DNA of 64,000 bases from Adineta vaga (Eukaryota; Rotifera): NCBI GenBank assembly GCA_021613535.1, contig CP075493.1:15500001-15564000 (forward strand), in the 5' to 3' direction. Positions within the stretch are counted from its first letter, which is position 1. Each line of letters starts with the position of its first letter. The translations under genes were made by a program, and so were the position numbers. Positions 25,184 through 34,581 of this stretch are shown piece by piece. The notes beneath the pieces were generated by a model, which saw only the letters and a program-made list of their open reading frames with translations, did no database searches and was not told the origin of the DNA.

Positions 25184-27505
25184 ATGACAAACATCGTTGT
25201 TGCCTGGCTTCATCCGATTTTCGATGAATTAAACGGCGACGAAAAAAATGCATTGGCTCAACTTCAGCAAATCACGAATAATATTAGTTTCTTCGTTGAT
25301 ACCGATCGGTGTGTTGACTTTATCACAGAACTACAGAATCAAAAAGTGTTCTTGGTCGTTTCGTGCGATGTCGGGCAATGCATAGTACCGTGCATCCATG
25401 ATGTTACTCATATTGATTTGATCTACGTTTTTTGTCCCCAGCACTGTAACCATGAACAATGGATGGGAGAGTATAGAAAGATCAAAGGTGTTTTTGCAAA
25501 TAATAATGCGATCTGTGAATCGCTGAAAAAAATTACACAACATCTGAATCAGAATTCCCTTGCCTTCAACTTGGTAACGAAAAAAGAAGTTAAAACTAAA
25601 GATCTAAACGAACTCAATCCATCTTTTATGTACACGAAACTACTGAAAGAAGTGCTACTCGAAATTCAATTTAATGGCGAAGTCGTTAAACAGCTAATCG
25701 ATTACTGGCGTGATCAATTTGCTAACAACCATTCTACTCTACGAAGAATTAACAAGTTCGAGCAAGAATATCGTCAACATCAACCCACATGGTGGTACAC
25801 ATATGAAAGCTTGCTATACGAAACACTCAACCGAGCTCTTCGCACCATGAATACTGACATCATCGTGAGAATGGGATTCTTTTTGAAAGATCTACATTGC
25901 GATATTGAGCAGCTTCATTCACAACAGATGGCTCGCTTATTCCATCAGACATTTACCGTTTATCGAGGCCAGGGAGTATCTAAAGACGATTTTGAACAAC
26001 TATCCAAAACTAAAGGAGGACTCTTATCATTTAACAACTTTTTATCGACTACTTTGGATCATGACATCTCTTTTTTCCGTGCTGAGAGTAACCTGGAAAA
26101 TCCGGATTTGGTAGGAATTCATTTTAAGATCCATGTTCATCCTTCGTCTGCATCAATTCCTTTCGCTCATTTGGATAACGTCAGTTATTACAATGATCAA
26201 GAGAGTGAAATATTATTTTCAATGCATGCCATTTTTCGTATTGATCATATTGAATCCGTCGATGATGCTAAACGACTATGGAGAGTAGGTCTCACTCTAA
26301 CAGAAGACAATGATGAGTTGCTTCAAACTCTTACTCAACGAATACGAAATGAAATGTCTGAAAGTGGCCAAGGATGGTTTCGATTGGGTGCCTTGTTTAT
26401 CAAGTTAGGACATTTCGATAAGGCCGAGCAACTGTATACGAGCCTCATGAAACACGCTATGGGATCGGAAAAGGGAGCTTTATTTAATGCCATGGGAATC
26501 GTGCAGAACAAGCTCGGAAACTACGAAGAGGCACTTTCATTCTACAACAAAGCGCTTGGAATAGCCAGAACAGTATATCCAGCGAATCACTATTCTCTAG
26601 CCGATTTGTATAACAACATGGGCTTAGCGTATACGAGTATCGGCCAGTACTCCGAGGCACTTTCGGTTCACCAAAGTTCTCTCAAAATCCGTGAAAATCT
26701 CATTCCTGAAGAAGCATTGGATATTGCTGCGTCGTGTGCCAACATTGGTTCATTATTGCAGGAAACGGGTGAGTATGTGAAGGCTCTTTCGTATCATCAG
26801 AGAGCAGCAGATATTTTTGAAAAAGTGTTGCCTACTTATCATCCTGACTTGGCTACTGCTTACAATAACATTGGTGTGGTACTATTGAACATGGGAGAGT
26901 ATTCCAAAGCACTTCGGACACACGAAAAAGCACTTGACATACGGCTCAGAGTACTTCCTATGAACCATCCCGCTTTCGCTGAATCCTACAGAAACATGGC
27001 TCTTGTACTTGAAGATATGAGACAGTACGAAAAAGCAATCTCGTTTAACATCAAGGGAATCGAAATTCTTCGACAAACATCTACACCATATCATCCAGAC
27101 TTGGCTGGATTTTACAATAATCTCGCTGTGATTTATCAAGAGATTGGTGACTATACGAAAGCACTATCGTTCCATACAGACGCACTTGAGATTTGCCAGA
27201 AAACACTCCCGTCAAATCACTCCAGTATCGCTACTTCTTATCACAACATGGGTATGGTATGTTTCAATTTGGGAAAGTATTCTGAAGCACTTTCGTTGTA
27301 CGAGAAAGCACTCCGAATTTTTCGACAAACATATGCTGAAGACCATCCTTGTTATGGTACTTTATACAAAAACATATATATGGTATGTTTGCACTTGGAT
27401 GATTTATCGCGCGCCTTGGAAATGCTACGACTACTACTACCGTCTGATCATACTGATCTTAAACAGGTCGAATATCTGATTAGTCTGGGAGGAGGTCTTT
27501 TGTAA
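25184..27505 (+). CDS. ADP-ribosyltransferase-TPR fusion protein with N-terminal receiver-like domain
   Basis: 773 residues from the ATG at 25184. The frame is open further upstream, so an upstream exon is possible. Residues ~1-120 form a conserved alternating strand/helix domain (VVAWLHPIFDEL, CVDFITEL, VFLVVSCDVGQ, IDLIYVFC, KIKGVF) resembling a receiver-type fold. Residues ~235-355 form an arginine-type mono-ADP-ribosyltransferase domain with the R-S-E signature: R261 in YRGQG, SFNNFLSTT around 288, and E340/E342 in QESEILFS. From ~400 on there are about eight 42-residue kinesin-light-chain-type TPRs. There is no signal peptide or membrane span, so it is probably intracellular. ART domains transfer ADP-ribose from NAD+ to protein arginines; the TPRs would bind a partner. 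Target and role are unknown. A homolog lies on the minus strand at 58626-61466 and a decayed one at 37945-39580. Confidence 0.85.
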   Translation: MTNIVVAWLHPIFDELNGDEKNALAQLQQITNNISFFVDTDRCVDFITELQNQKVFLVVSCDVGQCIVPCIHDVTHIDLIYVFCPQHCNHEQWMGEYRKIKGVFANNNAICESLKKITQHLNQNSLAFNLVTKKEVKTKDLNELNPSFMYTKLLKEVLLEIQFNGEVVKQLIDYWRDQFANNHSTLRRINKFEQEYRQHQPTWWYTYESLLYETLNRALRTMNTDIIVRMGFFLKDLHCDIEQLHSQQMARLFHQTFTVYRGQGVSKDDFEQLSKTKGGLLSFNNFLSTTLDHDISFFRAESNLENPDLVGIHFKIHVHPSSASIPFAHLDNVSYYNDQESEILFSMHAIFRIDHIESVDDAKRLWRVGLTLTEDNDELLQTLTQRIRNEMSESGQGWFRLGALFIKLGHFDKAEQLYTSLMKHAMGSEKGALFNAMGIVQNKLGNYEEALSFYNKALGIARTVYPANHYSLADLYNNMGLAYTSIGQYSEALSVHQSSLKIRENLIPEEALDIAASCANIGSLLQETGEYVKALSYHQRAADIFEKVLPTYHPDLATAYNNIGVVLLNMGEYSKALRTHEKALDIRLRVLPMNHPAFAESYRNMALVLEDMRQYEKAISFNIKGIEILRQTSTPYHPDLAGFYNNLAVIYQEIGDYTKALSFHTDALEICQKTLPSNHSSIATSYHNMGMVCFNLGKYSEALSLYEKALRIFRQTYAEDHPCYGTLYKNIYMVCLHLDDLSRALEMLRLLLPSDHTDLKQVEYLISLGGGLL

Positions 27506-27935
27506 AAAGAAAAAGCGTAGATGATATACTGAAATCAGAGACCAGGAAGGATGGGTGAGGGTCAATTAGAGAGGTACAACATATTTAAAAAACCCTTTGA
27601 ATGATGTACAGTGAGAAAATAACATAATGCTCGCTAGATTTTGTCATTTGTTGATTCGGTGCGGCGAGATTTGTGGGTTTATTGAAGAAATTCTGAATGA
27701 GTAATTTCGATTAGAATATTTAAAGAAACGAGAAAAAGTTACTTTGAATGCAGGAAAGACAAGTACCCGGGTCGATCTACACGTTTATGACATTATTCAG
27801 ATTCATTGGGAGTAGGAATGTGGATTTTTCTTTTTCTTCATTCACACTTTCACTCACATCTGAAAGAGATAGTTAAGTAACTCGGTGTCGTGTGATACAT
27901 ATTGAAAACTATCAGTAGTCAAATGACCAATAATT
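27506..27935. other. Spacer, no gene recognised
   Basis: Contains a weak G-rich tract (GGATGGGTGAGGGTC at about 27549-27563) just past the ART-TPR stop codon. The pyrimidine-rich stretch at 27825-27860 resembles the sequence at about 22315-22345. Confidence 0.35.
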
Positions 27936-27962
27936 AATTGTCTTAGTTTATGAGTTCGAAGG

Positions 27963-30224
27963 CTAATCTAAAGTAATGGATTTTCGGGGAACGTGTGTCA
28001 CGATTGGTCTGTTGCCTTTGTTCAATTTGCTGCTTGTACCAATAGAAACTCGTTTCGATTGATTATCCAATGATCGTATTCCAATTGAGTTTGCTCTCAA
28101 ACGAATGTGAATACTATTCGCTTTGCCAACATTGGATACTTTTGGTTGCGAATTAGTAACTGTTGAATTTCTTCGTATCTTCGTTACATTAACCTGAGAT
28201 GATTTCATTGGTACAACATTTGGTACCAATACCCTATTTAATGGTATAGTATTTACTAATGAATGTCGAATCGTTGGAGCAATTCGATTGTTTTCAGAAG
28301 AATTGGATAATGGTCGATTTTCAGCATTAGTTGTATCAATAATTTTATTACGTGGAATTTTCTTAACAGATATTCTTCTATCTTCTTTATTGATGACTTG
28401 TTGGGGAGGAGATTTATTATTCTCCATATGCGATGGTTCATTGACGGGATAATCTTTAGTTGGTGTACTTTTACGAAATATTCGTTCAATAAATGGAATT
28501 TTTCCTTTATTATTCCGTATAATTTGCTGTATGTCTTTTTCTTGTCTTTGTTCTCGTCGACGACGATGTCATGCAAGAGGACCTCTGTATACTTGTTAAT
28601 AGAATAATATTGAATGCAAATATTTAATAAAACTCACCATCAAAACCAATATAAACAACAGCAACCACAGCATAAAGCTAATAACAAACTTAACAATGAT
28701 AATCCGACTATGAGTGGCCAATCAATTGATTTTTCTAAATACATGAAAGTAAATAATACATTCACACTCTGTAGTCACTTACGCTGTTGTTGTAGTTGTT
28801 ACTGATATTGGTGTTGTCTGAGAAGTTGTCGTCGTCGTTGTTGTTGAAGTTGTTTCCGATGTCGTTGATATTGTCGATGTTGTTTCACAAACTTCTGACG
28901 AATTTTTTGACAATAAATGTCATAAAAAATGCATCTGATTGTACTTTTTCACTAATTTATGTACAGAAAATGAGACACAGGGTTATAATTATCAATAAGA
29001 TATATATGAAAAAGAATGTTTACCGAGTAAAAGCGATGACACACAATGTTTGTAATTCAACTTGATTTGCTTGTGGTGTCCAAGTAAATGTATCATAAAA
29101 AAGGATCGAATTTGGTGCTGATTCTGTGGCATCATCATCTTCTATACCAATAATTTCATCAGTTATAAGAATCTCATTGATTTTACTTGCATTATCAATA
29201 CATTGTACTTATTTCGTCAATGAAATTTCCAACCTTAAGAAACAAATTCTCTGTCAAATTTAATAAGAACGACACAAAGAAAAGTTTATTTAATTACCTG
29301 AATCGATATTCCATACCAAGTCTTAACTCTTAATCCAGTAAATGAAATGGTACAATGCGATAGAGTTGTACCATTTGGTGCAATACCAGGAAAACAAAAT
29401 CCACCACATTCATCAATTGCTTGACGAATAGGATATGATGAAGTCGATGTTAATGTACTGGGAGTATTGTGAGGGGAGTGAGTTTATTGCATGATGAGAA
29501 TGAGATGGAACACACACAAACAAGTAGAAGATACTGCTTTTATATACTATCTGTGATCACATGTACATGACTCAAAGCATCCGATCTATATACACATGAC
29601 TCACGAATTCCTTGACTCATGAGTTATCATGGCTGAAGGCCATGACAAGTATCAACAGTAGTTGGTGCATATTCACGATATGCTTTTTTACATTTTTTTC
29701 CTCGAACAAGTAGTTCCGGCACATCTTGAATCAACACACGTCATATTTTGTGTAAATCCACTAGGACACGTTTGTCTTTTTTCTCGATAAATATGTTCTT
29801 GATAAAAATTATTCATAGCGAAATCGTTTTTTGATCGTTTTCGTAAATCAATAAATGTTACAATTGACCAATCAAGGTTATTTTGTGTGTGTTGGATAAT
29901 TTAATGCTACCCAAGCGATGGATTAACACTTATACAATCAGTTAGAATATCAATTGGTGAATTTGAATATCCACCATCAGTAGTACAATCAACAACACAA
30001 GTTAAATTTCGATTTTTACTATTTCGTCCACTAGTTGTAATAGGTATATTCGTTGCACAAGTCATTATCGAATAAGCCCATGTATAGGATTGTGTTACTG
30101 TTATATCAACGAAACTTAAATTCGTATAAGGATTAATTGGAGACCATCGAATAGTAGCACCATTAAAATGTCTTCCAAAAATAATAGAAATAAAGTTGAA
30201 GAATATAAGAGATGGAAAATGCAT
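27963..30224 (-). pseudogene. Decayed single-pass receptor-like gene, interrupted by a solo LTR
   Basis: Minus-strand pieces in order give one former gene. At 30224-29907 there is a signal peptide (MHFPSLIFFNFISIIFG) and ectodomain start. Beyond a frameshift follow WVALNYPTHTK, NLDWSIVTFIDLRKRS and TCPSGFTQNMTC. After an LTR insertion come SYPIRQAIDECGGFCFPG and ISFTGLRVKTWYGISIQ. A Thr-rich stalk lies near 28880-28790, a membrane span (PLIVGLSLLSLLLALCCGCC) near 28700, then a basic juxtamembrane run RRRREQRQEK and a disordered basic tail ending at 27963 (VTHVPRKSITLD). Stops (TGA after the span, TGA before RRRR) and several frame changes show it is dead, although the last 154 codons (ATG ending 28427) remain open. 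The receptor-like reading is inference from domain order. Confidence 0.5.
29459..29647 (-). mobile_element. Solo LTR (189 bp)
   Basis: On the minus strand the insert starts TGTCATGGCC and ends CTCCCA (TG...CA ends). It carries a TATA-type box (GTATATAAAAGCAG, near 29540) and downstream an AATAAA signal (near 29490), the order expected in an LTR. The flanks rejoin into continuous coding sequence (VDTC before, STSSYPIRQ after), showing insertion into an exon. I see no intact target-site duplication; only GT is shared at both edges. Confidence 0.55.
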
Positions 30225-30254
30225 TTCTTTTCAAAATCAAAGATGAATAAATTT

Positions 30255-30747
30255 TATCTTTTAATTCTTGTTATCGACAATTTTCATATTGTCAAAGAAA
30301 ATCTTCTGGACTTTATTATCTTAATTTAAATGATAAATGTTCAAATTATCAATGGTATTTTCTAATTCAATTGAATTCCAATGGAAATACAATATTTGTT
30401 GGTTCAGATCAACAATCTTTACAAACATTAACAACATCTCAACCTATTGCACAACCTTACAGTGATTTAATTGAAAAATGGATTTGTAAGAATAAATCGA
30501 AATTACTTTGTATAACTTTGAATATGCAACTTCTAAACTTCCAAATGGAAATTCTATAAATATTGCAAAATTTAGGTTAGATTACGAACCAAAAACTAAA
30601 GAATGAAAAGGAAAAGTTACAGGTCAATTTGTTAAATTAACAACAAAATACTTCGGCAGAAAAATCAACAAAATTAAAGAAGATATAATTGAAGGACCAA
30701 TTACAGTTGACGTTAATGTTTATCTAGTTGAAAGATATCGTAACTGA
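30255..30747 (+). pseudogene. Decayed gene of unknown family
   Basis: Coding pieces in changing frames: LYYLNLNDKCSNYQWYFLIQ and SLQTLTTSQPIAQPYSDL, then after a shift ATSKLPNGNSINIAKFRL, a TGA where Trp would fit (KTKE-stop-KGK), then VTGQFVKL and GPITVDVNVYLVERY before a stop at about 30747. No signal peptide is preserved. I do not recognise the family. Confidence 0.4.
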
Positions 30748-30825
30748 ATGTAATAGATAAAATCATTTTTTCTAGTTAAAAGTTTCTCTTATACATTTTA
30801 ATCAATAAAAATAATAAGGATTTGT

Positions 30826-31302
30826 TTATTTCTTGGAATCACCAGCTCGTTTTGCCCAATATTCATTTTCAACATCACCTGATTTCAATGGCATTAACAT
30901 TGAAATACTCATCACATACGGCTTCTCGATAGTACCTACGATGACTCTTGCTTTGCGATTGCAATCACCAATCAATTCTCGACATCGACCACATGGGCTG
31001 AACAATCGAAAATGATTTTTGTCTTCGTCATCACCAGCCAATGCTACGATTGTTTCTAGAGAGTTCATCTCTCGTCCGTCATTGATCATTGAACATACAG
31101 CACTCACTTCACCACATAGTGGTTGCGATGATTCGATGTGAATACCAGTATAGATTTTATCAAACGGAATACAACTGCGTAAGGCACTGACTACAACATG
31201 ATAATGAGGTTTGTGAAGACGACGTGACACACCTTTAGCCGTTTCAATCAGTTCAAAATCTTTTTCGGTTAATTTGTAGTCAAAATGATCGACTTGTTGC
31301 AT
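30826..31302 (-). CDS. Cytidine deaminase-like protein
   Basis: An intronless 158-codon protein of the zinc-dependent cytidine deaminase fold. The zinc motif is present: C63-G-E65 in PLCGEVSAV, with E65 the proton shuttle, and C104/C107 in SPCGRCREL. The first ligand is Cys with Gly before Glu (CGE) rather than the usual CAE/HAE. The size fits free-nucleoside or blasticidin-type deaminases rather than dCMP deaminase. It likely deaminates a cytidine-like nucleoside in the cytosol; the substrate is not certain. The ATG ends at 31302. Lack of introns and the bacterial/fungal look of the motif make transfer possible. Confidence 0.8.
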   Translation of the reverse strand: MQQVDHFDYKLTEKDFELIETAKGVSRRLHKPHYHVVVSALRSCIPFDKIYTGIHIESSQPLCGEVSAVCSMINDGREMNSLETIVALAGDDEDKNHFRLFSPCGRCRELIGDCNRKARVIVGTIEKPYVMSISMLMPLKSGDVENEYWAKRAGDSKK

Positions 31303-31598
31303 TTTATTTTGTAGGATTTAAAAGCTTTATTTATATCAATGGTCGTTATCATCATTTATAGATAAGGAACACTGACAAAAATGAAGTATAGCTTCTTCAT
31401 GTTTTACGCAGTAGTATATGGATGAGAGTGAAGAATAAAGACCTACATCATTCTGTATATAAAATAACAAGAAAATGCAATTATAAATACATCGAATTTC
31501 AGAAATAGAACGAAAAAGAAATTTTTACTTATTTTGAAACGAAGAACACGTGATCAAATAACATATCGATAGAAGAAAAATTTTATATTACAAAATAT

Positions 31599-34034
31599 AT
31601 GTCTAGAAGAGTTTGTTCGTCATTACTGACATTACCTGTAGAATTAGTCTATCGAATTTTGGACAATTTGGATGAATTAACAATTATATGTTCTGTTCGT
31701 AATGTTTGTCTACGATTAAATTCTATTACAAATACATATCAACGTTATCAAGTAATTTAATTTGATTTTTCTACGAGAATTCTCATATATTTTTATTATT
31801 TCAAAAGATATTCAATACACTCGATTTGAGAGATCATGAACTGCGAGATCGAGAAATACAAAGTCTTATTACTGAACTGAGAAATAATACTGTATAAATA
31901 TTCTGTATCTTAATCTTTATTTATTTGTTAATTAAACAGACAATCACTACATTAATAATGTACAGTCATCGAATTAAAGATCATACCGTTATTAATTTGG
32001 TCAATGCTCTCAAGAAGAATAAAGTTATAAATAATTTATTTATTACTATCATCTAATTGTATTTCTATTTTCTTTTACAGACACTCACTACACTTAGTCT
32101 TGAATGTAACATTATCACACAGGAAGGAGCACAATATCTTGTTCGTCTTCTTGAAATAAACACGGTATTATACGATTGATGATCATTGTCTTTTCTAGTT
32201 ACTTATTGTCTTATATACATAGACACTTACAACGTTAGATCTTAGCGATACTCAAATTCAAGATCAAAGTGTACAATATCTTGCTGATGCTCTCACAAAA
32301 AATCAGGTATCAGACAAATGCTTATTTATCTTTATTTATTAACCATATTCCGCTTTGAATAAAGACTTTGACTTCACTCAATCTTCGAGGTAATCAAATT
32401 GGACAATTAGGAGCACAATATCTTTCAAATGCATTTACAACGAATAAAGTAATTTACAATTAATGATGAATGTGATCGAGTAATGTTTGTATTATTCATA
32501 TAGACACTCACTATATTAGATCTTAGTTACAATGATATTCAATACAGTGGAACACATAAACTTGCTGATGTTCTGATAAACAATACGGTAATTTTCATTT
32601 GATCGAATCGTAATCCATACTTTTACAATAGACACTTACAACACTTGATCTTACAAAAAATCAAATTGGAGAATTAGGCGCTAAACAACTTGCTCACACT
32701 CTTCAACATAACAAAACACTTGCTATATTGAATCTTGGAACTAATGAAATTGGTCATCAGGGAATTCTTCATTTATCTTTAGCTTTGAAGGAGAACAGAG
32801 TAAGAAGATTTTATCTGATTAAAATCTGATTTATTCTTTCTCTAGACACTCACTGTTCTCGATCTTAGCGAAAATGCAATTGGAGATAAAGGAGCTAAAT
32901 ATCTTTCTGATACTCTTATCCATAACACTGTAAATAAAACTTTTGTTCTTATGATATTATGTTATACCCAAAATAGACACTTGTAACACTCAATTTGGAC
33001 ACAAATGAAATCGGAGATGAAGGAGCACAACATCTGGCTGATGCCTTAACGAATAACTCGGTATAAGATATGATTTTACTTCTGTTGATAAATTTATCGA
33101 TTGATATAGTCACTAAATATACTCAATCTTGGACATAATCAAATATCTGATACAGGTACAGAATATCTTGGTCATGCTCTTGCAAATAACACGGTAAAAA
33201 CATCGATTTCTGCTGATGTTTGTCGGTTCAATTCCTTATTCTCTATACAGACTCTATTGTCACTTGATCTTGGATCGAATGAACTCAATAATCGAGGAGG
33301 AAAATGCCTTGCTAATGCTCTGATAAATAACAAAGTAAAATTTTCATCTAGCTTACTTCGAAGATTTTATGGAATATAGACACTTGTTTCATTAAATCTT
33401 GCATCGAATGAAATTGGAGACGAAACGATAGAAAAATTAGCTCTTGCTCTAAGAAACAACAAAGTAAAATAATCACTCACTTTCACTTTTTTCAGTCTAT
33501 ACTTTTCATCTAGACACTCACGATTCTTGATCTTTGTGATAATAAAATAACGGACAGTGGTATACAACATCTTGCTAATAGTCTTCTAACCAATACGGTA
33601 ATAAATTATACATGATCGGCTTTTTTTATATTTCTCATTACATAGACATTGATCTCGATCGATTTGCGTTTAAATCAAATAGGTGATCAAGGTGCAAAAT
33701 GTTTTGCCGATGTTCTTCGAACAAATAGAGTAACAGAAATTTATTTATTCATTTATTTTTTGTCGTTTAATTCGATATATTTCGTTCAGACACTTATGAA
33801 ACTTAATCTTCAACGTAATGACATAACAAGAAAAGGAGCAGAATATCTCGCTATCGTTCTTGCAGACCATACAGTAATACTAATTTCTTTTACTTTTATT
33901 CATTATTTTTCTTTTCTATTTAGACAGTTACAGAAATTTATCTTCGTTGGAATCGTTTTGGAGAGGAACAACGAGAACATTTAAGGGAACTTACCAATGG
34001 AAATGAACGATTGAAATTGACAGAAATTATGTGA
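31599..34034 (+). CDS. F-box protein with ~17 ribonuclease-inhibitor-type leucine-rich repeats, one repeat per exon
   Basis: The first exon (31599-~31752) encodes an F-box-like start (LLTLPVELVYRILDNLDEL, ICSVRNVCLRLN). Each following exon is about 84 bp and encodes one 28-residue repeat of the form TLTxLDLxxNxIGDxGAxxL followed by xxALxxNx. Introns of 50-60 bp fall at the same codon boundary each time. About 17 repeats can be read; repeats seven and eight are fused in one exon (around 32640-32800). The last ends in TVTEIYLRWNRFGEEQ before a stop at 34034. This repeat is the RI type found in NLRC3-like and Ran-GAP-like proteins. With an F-box it may be a substrate-recruiting subunit of an SCF ubiquitin ligase (inference). 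No frame break was seen. Confidence 0.8.
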
Positions 34035-34581
34035 AAATAATAATAAGTGCATCAAAATGAAAATTTTTTTCCAATAGATGACGCTATTAAACATCAGACA
34101 TAAACGTGTATAGATTTTATTCTTTCTTATACGTTTCATTCTCTTCTTCCATATGCACGTATTTATCTTTGTCCATGTTTTTTATTTTTATTTTTTTCAA
34201 GACTCTTTTCTTTTTCTTTGCTGTTCTATTTGCTACTCAAGCAACATATTCATTTTATCTTGTTATTTATATTCATTATTCTGTTTAATAGTAGCAATAG
34301 AAAGTAAGATAAGATATAACATTACATGAGATTTTTTTGTGTTAATTGAAATAATCAGATCCGAAGAAGAGGAAATTCTACTCGATATCGAAAGGAGTAC
34401 TGAGATAAACATGGAATCCATCGTAGTACAATGAGAATCTTAAAAATTTCCGGAATACAAACATTCTTTTTTTGTTCTTATTCGATTAGAACAAGGTCAA
34501 AGAATCTTTCGATATAAAATTTCTACATGTACATATACTATTGACCGGAATCACCTTCTCTTCTTTAGATATCGATAAACG

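Noticed and set aside
15380-30747. Several in-frame TGA codons in protein-like sequence (near 15819, 28569, 30607, also 62824) as a sign of TGA recoding or selenoproteins
   Set aside because: Intact genes in the window end normally and use TGG for Trp. The affected genes carry other frameshifts or stops, and no SECIS-like structure was noticed.
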